Assembly: GCA_013146195.2 (NCBI GenBank)
Contig: CM028381.1
Coordinates: 62,192,744 to 62,256,743 of the forward strand
DNA length: 64,000 bases
Source: Codonopsis lanceolata
Lineage: Eukaryota > Streptophyta > Magnoliopsida > Asterales > Campanulaceae
Reading direction: 5' to 3'
Below, piece after piece: positions 55,085-64,000 of the stretch. Every line of letters begins with the position of its first letter. Position 1 is the first letter of the stretch. Position numbers and translations under genes: made by a program. Below the pieces are notes generated by a model that was not told the DNA's origin, did not search any database, and saw nothing but the letters and a program-made list of their open reading frames with translations.

Positions 55085-58000
55085 CGTTTGGTGCGTTAGA
55101 AGCTAGACTTCAAGATCATTCTAACCATACCTTATTTGTAATTTTTCGGGCTTATAGTTCACTCTAGGCTCGTCTTTGAAGTTGACTGAAATTATTGGAT
55201 AGCATTTAGGCTTTGGTCACTTTTGGCCCATTAGGCTTTGAGCCCATTTACATCCCGTACTTGATATTCAACTATAATCCACCATTTGTGAGTTTGAAGT
55301 TTTGACTTCCAAACCCGATTTGTTATAGAATATTTATCCGTTTTTATTTTCGACTCCGTAGGGGTGTTGTACGTGTTGGAGACTTACTTTGTACCCGAAA
55401 ATTATGGAGTAATGTAACCGACTCCTTTGAGGTTTGTAATTTATTTAGGGGATGATTATACCCTTATTTAAATTTAGATATAATAATAAGAAATTATTAT
55501 TTGACATCTATGGGCAAATAAATATTTAGCGGTTGTGACAAAAAAGTGTTTTAGTATTTTAATTGACCTTACATGGTTAATTCGTATGACATTTAAAAAT
55601 ATTAATTGAGAGAATAATATATTAGTCCCTACGTGTTAGAAATATTTATGTGGTATTGTATTTCACTTTACGGAGTCCAATTGGAGTTGATTTAAAATTA
55701 AGTCAACTGGGTAGTACAGACTGATTTTGGTACGCAGCTGAGTTGTTTTGATCGAGGAACCCTCGAAAGATTTTTGTTTGGTTTGATATTTTTAAGGCTT
55801 TTACTTTAGACATTTACAGAGTGTCAGGAGAAGAAATCACGTTGTTTCGTCGAATGGTGTTCAAACTGGAGCCGTTTGAAAATCAATGTAACACTCGCGG
55901 TTACTGTAGCAGACGGGTACTGTAGCAGCCGGGGCAGCCATTGTTTTTCTGATTTTTGGAGTGAAAACTCCATCCTATCCAACAATTAAACACCCTCCCT
56001 TTTTCTTGTGCACTCCCTTTGGGGGCAACATGGTCCCTTAGCCTTTCTTTAAGGTCTAAAACTCCTTCCTCTCCTTCATTTTTGGGATGCACCGTGAGAG
56101 AAAAGAGGGAGAGATGGAGAGATTGGTAGAGAGCTCCCATGGAGATTCCGGCGATTCCCGGAGCTACGGGCATCCGATCGTCAAACCGAGACCGTCATCG
56201 CGAAGCTCTTGACGAGGAGAACGTTTCCCCTCAGTTTGTTCCCGTTTTATTTTGAGTTTATCGCCCGAAATAGGTACGTGACTAAACCCTCTACTTTCTC
56301 TTTCTAGCTCAAATTGAGGCTAGGGTGTTAGAGACTTGTTCTCCATGAATTGTTGAGTTATTGCTTGTCTTGAAGATGAGTTTTGATTTGTAAACATATG
56401 GGGTTTGGGGCTGTTGAACATGAGGTGAGATTTGTTGGGTTTGTTGTGTTTATTGAAGTAATTAGGAATGAAAATTACTTGTTATCGGGTTTAGAAACCA
56501 AAAGATTACAAATCCCGAAATTATACATTGCCCTAGAATTCGGAAAATTGTATTTTGACTCAATGGAGTTAATTAAAATTTTAAAGTGTTTTTTTGAGCC
56601 CTAGGATAAATTCTTACGACTTTTTGGGTTCGTCGGGTCTCAATTGAGAGATTTCGAGAATTGGTCGGGTGAGACCGGAATTGGTGAATTTGTGTATTGA
56701 TTGGGTTTAGGACTCCAATTGAAGTCCTTGGGTGATACTAGCATGAGAATATTGTTAGTTAACAAAATTAAGTTGTTTGAGAATTTGGGAAGCAAAGAAA
56801 AAGAAAACAGATTTTGAAATGATGCAGTCCCTGTTTTGGGCATTTTTTTGAAAAATACTGTAGCAATTCCGTCTGTGATAATTTTCCGATTTCTGGATAT
56901 GTTATACCTATACATGTTAGGTAACTCCCTGTAAAGTTTCATTAATTTTAGAGTTAAGGAAGTATTTTTCATCAGTCAGGGATCATGGCTGCGACAGTGA
57001 GAATGTCATAGTGAAAACAGATTTTACCATTGAATTGAGGTAACCGTATTCTAAAGAATACAAGTCCAAATAGAGTACTTTAAAGTTCTAAATTATAGTT
57101 CAAAGAGTATAGTTTCTGAATATATAAAATTCATGAAATTTGGAGTAGTGAGTAATTAATGGTTTAATTTACAAGTTGACTGGGCAGAATGTTTAATAGC
57201 AGCAAATCAGATTGTTATCATGAAATTGAAGTGACTATATTTGGATGAATATAAATCTGAATGAAGTGATTTAAAAGGCTAAGTTATAGTTTGAAGAGCC
57301 TAGTTTCAGAATATGTAAGATTCATGAAATTTAGAGTTAAGATGTGTTATTGGTCAATTTTACAAAATAACTGCGCAGAATGAGTTATTACTAAGTTGGA
57401 ATTCCAACTATTAGAATGGGTATCTTTCGATGCATGAACATCAAGTAGAGAAGGATTGATTTGGTTTGAAGAATGGATTACCATTCAGGGATATTATAGA
57501 GTGTATCCTCAATTTCGACGTAGAAACCCTTTAGATGCTCTTAGAGCATAGTGAATTTGTATCTAATAAACGATTCTATTCACGTGAATATGATGGGATG
57601 AGTTTATGAATTAACATGAACTTTAATGAGTTGAGACTATAAAATGATTTATCATTCTAGAAATATTGTAAGTCGTATACCATTGTTGATTAGGTACCCT
57701 AGACTAATAAAGTAGTCTTGGTGAATATATGATGGGCTAATGGTTAAGTAAATAACTTAGCTTGGTTGTATGCTAAAATATGAAATTCTATGATTGATTT
57801 AGATTATGACTAAATACATAATTCCTACCTTTGTTGAGATTTTTATCTTGTATGCGTTTGAGAATATGACTCATGAAGCATATATTGCCTTTGATTACTT
57901 GGTGATTCTATTGTTGTTGATTTCCTGACTTGTATTTAAATTGTATTCCATTAACAAGTGGAACTGTAAACTTGAAATCAACTTAGGCTATCAACTCGTA

Positions 58001-59055
58001 CTTGAGTTAGTGACTTGTGAACTAGGGTTCCTAAATGGAATGAGAACCTAGAAATGCCTTAAAATGAAAACGTAGAACGAGACCCTAAAACTCCTAGAAT
58101 CCATGGTCTAGATTACTAGCTTTTGGACCTTGACTTGAATAGAGTGGACAACTTGACACTTGTGATTTTAGAGACTCAATGAGCTCCTATTGTAGTTTTG
58201 TGATTATTGTAACAATGTGCATAATCGTACGAGTTTAGTAGATCTTTATATCTACTTGAGAATTTGCAAGTAAACATCTACTTGTGCATTACATATAAGT
58301 CCAGCTGACATTACTTGAGTTTTTACGTTGATGGTGGGACGATGCATTGTCTTCACGAATTATGGGATTCGTGGTTGAATTGTATCGCCGCACCGGATTC
58401 GGTTCACACACCCCTCCACTGCTAGCTACAGTGGGGAAGTAGCCCCATTTGTCGTAACCAATAGAGCGCATTGGCTAGTGCTATTTTCCCGAGTAGAGAG
58501 TTCGGACCCGAGAAGAGAGCTCGGTACTTTAATACCCGATTACGAGTATCACTGGCACGATATGATTAATATTTGTGATTGCAGAAGCAACATAACGACA
58601 TTGATTCGGTATTCTCTCTTAAACCTTTATGTGGCTTACTATAAGTAATTATGTGATAACAAAGTGTTACCTGAGACATGAAATCTAAATGACCATGTTT
58701 GTATTGATTGTGAATTAATACGAGACTTGATATGTATATTTGTAGATATACATACTTATATTTGAGAATTCCATGAATGACATAAAGGGTATATATATAT
58801 AGATATACATTCCTTTATAGATGTTGATTCTTTGTGAAATGTTTTCTGACTTATTTGGTTTGTTTATGATCAGGGAATTTCACCCTAGTCATTTGGACGG
58901 TTTAGTACATGAGCAGAGAGGTTATCTTGAGAAGTGTCAAGTATGCGACACGTCTTCGTGGGTTTTAGTCGTAACAATGCGATGACATGTTTTATTATAA
59001 AAATGTTTCATTTATGATATGTTGTTTGTAGTAGTGTACTGAGTCTTTATGACTG
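55085..59055 (+). repeat. Element D 3' LTR, second part (after element C), 3'-truncated
   Basis: Starts with the second CGTTT and continues the interrupted LTR. It is AT-rich with no credible gene; the CTGTAGCAG words near 55905-55930 are LTR sequence. Only 58800-59055 can be checked against the 5' copy. It stops at 59055 (GAGTCTTTATGAC), about 760 bp before the expected CA end. Confidence 0.65.
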
Positions 59056-59985
59056 ATGTATTTAAGACGCGTTAGGATGCGGGCTTTTCGGGCTCTGCTA
59101 TGCAGGCCGCGGGCTTTCGCGGGACGGGCCACGCACAACCCGCACATTCCGGACTTAATTAATTAATTTGTTAATTTGTGAGTTAGTAACAATAATTTAC
59201 TAAGTTATTATAATTTATAACTTATATAAAGGCATAAAGTGTCAATGAATTTGATTTTATAACAATTTCAAAAATTCTTGAATAAAATCAAAATGCTTAG
59301 TTGCATATATTACATTGGGAGGGGAAAGTTTAAGGATTTTTGAGAATGTTAGCATAATTTTTAAAATCATCTCTTTTAAACAAAATCACAAAATATAATA
59401 GTCAAGTATATGTTGAAACAGATAAAACATTTTTTGTCAAGTATAAGATCTTCAAATTTTAATTTTTAATTTTCTGTTGCCCATTTTTCGTATGGCATGT
59501 CGATCTTAAAAAAAGGGGAAAAATCCACCCAGACACCAAATGTTCCACTTGGAAAGAGCAACCAATCAAAAACTCTAAACTAAAAATGACTGTCAAGTCT
59601 GATTCAGAAAAAGGAAAACTGGAATACGAAAACAATGCAAATACTTGAGAGAGGGAGTGATAATCTAGAATTAATAACAATAACCAAAATCCAGTACATG
59701 AACTAGAAAATAGATCAAGGATTGTCTACAAAATCCACTCAAACAGTAGAAAGTAAAATTTTAAAGCATGCACGGGAAGTATCAAAATGATAAAATTCTT
59801 CTGCAAACTTAAGATACCAAATGCCCGCGGGCTTGCCCGTTTTGCCCGCGGCCCTACGCGGGGCGGTTTGGGCTAGGGGTTTTCAGGACCGTTATGTTCG
59901 CAGGCTTTCCCGCCCCGCCTCGTTTCATAGCGGGATTTTTAGGCCTGTGGGCAAACCCGCACCGCAGGCCCGTTTTGACAGCTCT
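59056..59985. mobile_element. hAT-like remnant with GCGGGC-rich ends
   Basis: The right end GTTTTGACAGCTCTAG reads on the other strand as TAGAGCTGTCAAAAC, a typical hAT terminus. Both ends are rich in GCGGGC/GCCCGC words (59075-59150 and 59820-59970) around an AT-rich middle. The left terminus is missing, apparently lost with the end of the element D LTR. No transposase. Confidence 0.55.
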
Positions 59986-60629
59986 AGTCAACGTGAATGT
60001 ATGCACACAAAGCCTCTTTGGAGAGTCGTGATTCCCAACTTCAATAACCCTAAAACCATAGGGTCCAAAACAAGGGTAGGTCACCTTATTACAAGTCCCG
60101 AGATTTCAATTGAAGTCCCAAAGTATCAACAATCATAAATCATGCATAAACTCTTTCAATTCAAGATCATGCATTTGTGGTCAAATCATTTCCCAAAACT
60201 CGTAGGACTACATCCTAGAGTCGTATAGACTATAGTAAACATTCTTGTAACTCCATTGAGTCAAGATACCAAGTTTCATCTAAATAGAGTTTAAATGCCT
60301 TAGACATTTCAAAGGCTCTCTTCCAAGTTTTTGATTCAAATGGGGTTAGATTACTAACACCATAGAAATCCTAGCCATCGAAGTCCACAATTTATACTTT
60401 GTAAAGCCCTATAATAATCATCTCAAGGAAGTTGTTAATTACAACAAGTCCATTCACAATAGTTGTTCCAATGCAAATATACAAGATCCTTGAAACTAGA
60501 CACAAACTCAAATGGGCAAGTTTAGGTTAAAGACCCAAAATCTCCAGATTTTTAACAAGTCTCAAATCAAGTTTTTGGCATGGTAGAAGTCTTCCCTAAC
60601 ATGGTAGCAACAAGTTTAGTAAAGACTAT
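59986..60629. other. Spacer without recognised gene
   Basis: No supported reading frame or terminal repeats. Composition is similar to the long LTRs to its left, but I cannot match it to either by eye. Confidence 0.45.
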
Positions 60630-61895
60630 TGATCGATGTATTTTATACGTCGATATCGGATACTTTTATGACTTAAATTAAGCTATTTCACGAGGCTTTT
60701 GGCTACTGATATGTGTTTTTCAGTTGTTTTATGAATTTCAGGGTTTTAGGTGAAATTATATGAATTATAAGGCTTTTTGGTGAATATTCCAAGGAGGGGC
60801 CAAAGTGTAAATTGAAGAAGAAACGACAAAGGGACATTTTGATGACCTTGCGGCCACAAGGTATTCTTACTTTGCCTTCGCAAGTTAGGCAGTAAGTCAG
60901 CCCCAGAGATTGAAGACCCTTGCAGACGCAAGGGGTAGTGACCTTGCGGCCGCAAGGTAGCCAGAACCGACTTTTGGAAGTTTTCAAGCCAGACTAAAAT
61001 TCCTAAACCCTCTACAACTCCATGATATAAATAAAGGACGGTAGCCAGAGCTCAAGGACGTCCAGAAATTAGTTTTTGATAGTTCTAGCATAGGATTTAG
61101 AGTGTATAACATAGTTTAGTTGTTGTAAATACAAGTTTTGAAGATCAATCCATGTATTCAATTATCTCCATGTGCTGTTCATCTTCAAGGATGAACTAAA
61201 CATCAATTAATCTAGTAGTTGGGAGGAAACTTGTATCGAATCTATCCCTTAATCTATTTTTATTCATTCAATTCTTGTTGATTGTGGTGATTATCAATCC
61301 CTCTATTATCTCACTTTGAACAAATGAATGTAATCGTGAATAATAAAGGCCTAGAGGTGTGAATAACTGCATGATCAATGTGCATATGTCGTACACTGAC
61401 TCACCATCATGATAAATTGAACCTATCGATGCACGGGAGTGATAAGTTAGGGTCAGGTTCCGTATATGACGTAATTGACAGTTAGGATCATATGTTCTTG
61501 TGCCTAGGATATAGAATGGACGAATTATTTGGAGATGGAGACTGAACGGTAATTCGACAGTCTATATCTATATTTTGTGAACGAACCCAAAAAATTGAAT
61601 GATACAGTATCAAAATAAGCCATAGAGGAGATACAAGTGAAACCCTAATCCTAGATTTCCATCCACCATAAGATATTCATAATCTGTTATTGCTGCTAAA
61701 TTAGTTAACTTTAGAATAATAATTAGTTTAGATTAAAATCAATATAAAAACCCTAGTAGTTTAATAATTTTTACTACCGATAATCGTGCTATTTGTGATC
61801 TTCTTGTCTCTGTGGTTCGACCATTGCTTCCCAAAACTATTCTATAATAGTCTTGTCCAGTTGTAAGGAAAATAATTAAAATAAGACATCGATCA
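60630..61895 (+). repeat. Element E 5' LTR (Athila-like), 1266 bp
   Basis: Starts TGATCGATGT and ends ACATCGATCA, perfect 10 bp inverted ends. A GATATAAATAAAGG box lies near 61023-61036. Three imperfect palindromes of the CCTTGCGGCCGCAAGG type lie at 60845-60862, 60917-60934 and 60941-60958. The primer-binding site follows six bases later. The second LTR is outside the window. Confidence 0.85.
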
Positions 61896-61901
61896 AGTTT
61901 T

Positions 61902-61920
61902 TGGCGCCGTTGCCGGGGAC
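61902..61920 (+). promoter_or_regulatory. Element E primer-binding site (tRNA-Asp type)
   Basis: TGGCGCCGTTGCCGGGGAC is the standard primer site of Athila-like plant gypsy elements, complementary to tRNA-Asp. Confidence 0.85.
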
Positions 61921-62041
61921 AAGCTAGTTTGCATAGTTAGTTTGTTGGTAGCGTAATTTTTGTTTCAGTTTTTATAAAAATAAAAATACAAAAAGATTTT
62001 ATTTGTTTATAATTAGTTGTTTTAATTGCTTTATTTATTTT

Positions 62042-62415
62042 ATGCATGGTCGTAGATCTTTGAATCCTAACTGGTAGAACCAAATCAGAATATAAATAAT
62101 ATTGGAAAGAATCGGGAAGATCTTGATAATCTAGCAACCCAGCCTGATAATCAAGAACAATTGAATCAAGAGGATCCTTTGGTTGATCCTTCAATGGACA
62201 ATAATAATCTATTTCCTGAAAACCCGGTTCACCCGGTCAATGCGAATCAAAGAGAAGAAGAATCAGCTAGAAGAAATATGGAAGTAGTAGTAAATCAAAG
62301 AGCTATTAATGACTATAGTAGACCTACGTTGAATGTACTAACATCATGTCTAGTCTTACCAAACGCAGTAAGAAATTTCGAACTAAAAGGTCATTATTTT
62401 AATATGTTACTTTGA
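62042..62415 (+). pseudogene. Element E gag N-terminus, broken and truncated
   Basis: The ATG at 62042 opens a short frame (MHGRRSLNPNW) that ends in a stop. A longer frame then runs through ...EDLDNLATQPDNQEQ to 62415 with PTLNVLTSCLVLPNAVRNFE, then LKGHYFNML, which matches the start of the Athila-type gag domain. All downstream gag-pol is replaced by LINE sequence from about 62416. Confidence 0.75.
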
Positions 62416-62503
62416 AGAATACACTCTTTTACACGCACTAAAGGTGCGATTTTCTTCTCCCTTTAGCGGCTAGGGTTTAGCCTTCCCCCTCTTGCACGCA
62501 ATC

Positions 62504-63743
62504 ATGGTGGATCCTCCCCCGCCAGCCCATCCTGATCCTCCTTCTAAATCCTTTGCGGTAGTTCTTTCTTCTTCCCCAAATCCTAATCCTATTGCCTTTT
62601 TTTATTCCTCCTTCATCTTACAAAAGGGAACCCTCTCTTAAGCTTTCGCCAGACATTATTGAAGCTCTTGCCAAGCCTTTTCACAATGCTCTTATTGGGA
62701 AGTTTTCCCATGGAAGACCTTCCTTGGATTCCATTCGTAAACACTTCCATACTTTTGGTCTAAAAGCAGCCTTTACTATAGGGCATCTCGATGCTAAACA
62801 TATCCTCATACAGGTTCATCATGATGATGATTTTCAGCGTCTATGGATAAAGGATCAATGGTATCTCGGCAGATTTCCTATGAGGGTATTTAAGTGGTCT
62901 CCCGATTTTCGACCTGATGTTGAGAGCCCCATAGTTCCGGTGTGGTTTTCTCTTCCTGGATTGCCTATTCATCTCTTTCATAAAACAGCCCTCTTCTCCA
63001 TTGCTTCTTTATTTGGGCAGCCTCTCATGATTGATCAGCCTACCACAATCCTCACTCGCCCGAGTGTTGCTAAGGTTTGTGTTGCAATAGATCTAACTAA
63101 ACAGCTTCCTTCAAGAATATGGGTGGATTGTGGATAACTTTACCCTAGTTTTTGGCAGAGTCTTGAAGCTGAGAATACTCCCCTTTAATGCTCTCATTGT
63201 CTTCGACAAGGGCATTCAGAACTCTTATGCAAGATTAAAAATCCCTCTTTATCGGCACGTATAGAAGTGCAATCTGATCCCCCCCACCGCCGCCCCCTCT
63301 TTCCACTCGTTGGACTCCAAAAAAGTCTGCTGGACCGACTACCCAGCATCCTACGGTTGATAAACATAATACTGCCACAATCTCCATTGATCCAAGCTCT
63401 ACTCCTTCGACATCGGCTCCTCAAACTCATGGCACTGGTATTTCTAACCCTTCTTTTTTTGCATCCTCCTTATGATTTGAACCCTTCTTCTTTGGCTCAT
63501 GATATTTCTCCTCCAACGGCTCTTCCTAACGACTGCCCGACCGAATCCCCAAGCAAACATGTGGATCGACAACCTACTGCTTGTCCCCCTGTGGTTGATG
63601 AACCCCTAGTAGATCCTGATTTTGAACTTGTTGATCCCATTCTTTCTCCTAATCGGTTTTATGTTCTTAGTGAGAAAAACAATTCTGATCATGATATAGA
63701 TCCTAGTACGGATGCATTCACGACAACTGAAGCTGACCCTTAG
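62504..63743 (+). pseudogene. LINE ORF1 (DUF4283-like), frameshifted
   Basis: ATG 62504 begins MVDPPPPAHPDPPSKSFAVV. A frameshift in the T run near 62599-62605 moves reading to the frame open at 62592-63137: PDIIEALAKPFHNALIGKFS, then TFGLKAAFTIGHLDAKHILI, MRVFKWSPDFRPDVESP, VWFSLPGLPIHLFHK and VAKVCVAIDLTKQLPSRIWV. A stop at 63135-63137 and another shift precede the CCHC knuckle CSHCLRQGHSELLC (about 63189-63230). The variable tail is open at 63267-63743. In live LINEs ORF1 coats the RNA. Confidence 0.85.
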
Positions 63744-63907
63744 TCAGATGCAGGCATTGTCTCCAGTGCTCCCCTTATCGATCAACTTAACTTGGATACA
63801 TCAATTCCTGTTACAAAGGATAATGTCCAAAGGAAAAGTAAATTGGCTGCTTCTACTATCACAACAAGGTCTGAAGCCCAGATTTCATCTACCACTTCTC
63901 ATAGTTG

Positions 63908-64000
63908 TTAATCTCCTTTTTTGGAATATTAGAGGAATTGGCAATGATTCTTCTATTGGCAGATTAAAGAGACTCATCAAGCTTCACAAACTCACAATGA
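63908..64000 (+). CDS. LINE ORF2 endonuclease, start only
   Basis: LLFWNIRGIGNDSSIGRLKR is the conserved start of the apurinic-type endonuclease of plant L1 LINEs (usual LxWNxRG). The Asn of WN binds the metal site. The frame is open to the window edge. No ATG is visible immediately upstream, and a stop precedes it, so its own start is unclear. Confidence 0.8.

Larger units (their letters stand above)
40478..59055 (+). mobile_element. Element D: gypsy-like element with ~4.9 kb LTRs and no coding interior, host of element C
   Basis: A truncated 5' LTR ends CGGGTCGTGACA at 41500. It is followed by an initiator-Met-type primer site, 1.18 kb of non-coding interior, a polypurine tract and a 3' LTR starting TGTAAGACCCCG at 42679. 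Element C interrupts that LTR at 42854/55090. The shared LTR portion is 40486-40742 against 58800-59055, with about nine substitutions and one indel by eye (roughly 3.5%). Combining the non-overlapping parts gives an LTR of about 4.9 kb. With no gag or pol it is either an internally deleted copy or a large non-autonomous (LARD-like) derivative of a Del/Tekay-type element. Confidence 0.72.
62416..64000 (+). mobile_element. LINE (L1-type), 5' portion, inserted in element E
   Basis: A short 5' UTR (CGATTTTCTTCTCCC, TAGCGGCTAGGG) precedes ORF1 at 62504. ORF1 has a DUF4283-like domain and a CCHC knuckle, then a Pro/Ser-rich tail. The endonuclease start of ORF2 appears at 63908 and continues beyond the window. 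The presence of the 5' UTR suggests a nearly full-length copy. No target duplication can be judged, because the 3' end is outside. Confidence 0.82.

Noticed and set aside
62161..62415. 84-codon ORF as an independent small gene
   Set aside because: Its position after an LTR and primer site and its NFELKGHYFNML text identify it as the start of Athila-type gag.
1..64000. Single-copy host genes, tRNA or rRNA genes
   Set aside because: No recognisable host protein, cloverleaf or rRNA sequence was found; tRNA-like matches are retrotransposon primer sites only.

Overview
This window is nuclear DNA from a transposon-packed part of a plant genome, almost certainly a eudicot. The evidence is the mix of Ty1/copia, Tat-type and Del/Tekay-type Ty3/gypsy retrotransposons, an Athila-like LTR with its tRNA-Asp-type primer site, plant LINEs with a DUF4283-like ORF1, small hAT-, Mutator-, PIF/Harbinger- and Stowaway-like elements, and GT-AG spliced reading frames in AT-rich spacer. 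I found no convincing single-copy host gene, no tRNA or rRNA gene and no CRISPR array. Everything that codes belongs, or probably belongs, to mobile elements, and most of it is broken.

Layout. 1-4918: decayed plus-strand copia element with a foreign insert inside its RT/RNase H region. 4919-16461: full-length minus-strand Tat-type gypsy element (A) with 675/685 bp LTRs; gag-pol runs leftward and a separate spliced gene (antisense ORF, aORF) runs rightward, convergent with pol. 16462-21911: AT-rich spacer holding small transposons, several with exact target-site duplications and two nested pairs. 21912-28794: a second, diverged Tat-type element (B), cut by a 100-N assembly gap; its aORF is intact (three coding exons, 881 codons). 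28895-36640: a region of palindromic minisatellites and a broken five-exon gene of the DUF1985 type, interrupted by a solo LTR with a CAATT target duplication. 36641-40477: spacer with hAT-like and dispersed repeats. 40478-59055: a nest. Element D has LTRs of roughly 4.9 kb and only 1.2 kb of non-coding interior; its 3' LTR is split by Del/Tekay-type element C (42855-55084, CGTTT target duplication), whose integrase is split by a 5'-truncated LINE. 59056-64000: a hAT-like remnant, the 5' LTR and start of an Athila-like element (E), and the 5' part of another LINE.

How the parts work together. In A and B the usual gag, protease, RT, degenerate RNase H, second RNase H and integrase order is read leftward from the right-hand LTR. 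The aORF lies between the end of pol and the left LTR, on the opposite strand, with a TATA-like box and apparently its own 5'-UTR intron. The two aORF proteins are diverged but keep the same domain order, the same positions and phases of two coding introns, and an identical CX8CX2CX6C cysteine pattern just before intron 1. Antisense extra ORFs are known from the Tat lineage, so the class is not new. The conserved cysteine module, the conserved splicing and the intact frame beside a frameshifted integrase are the most interesting signals here.
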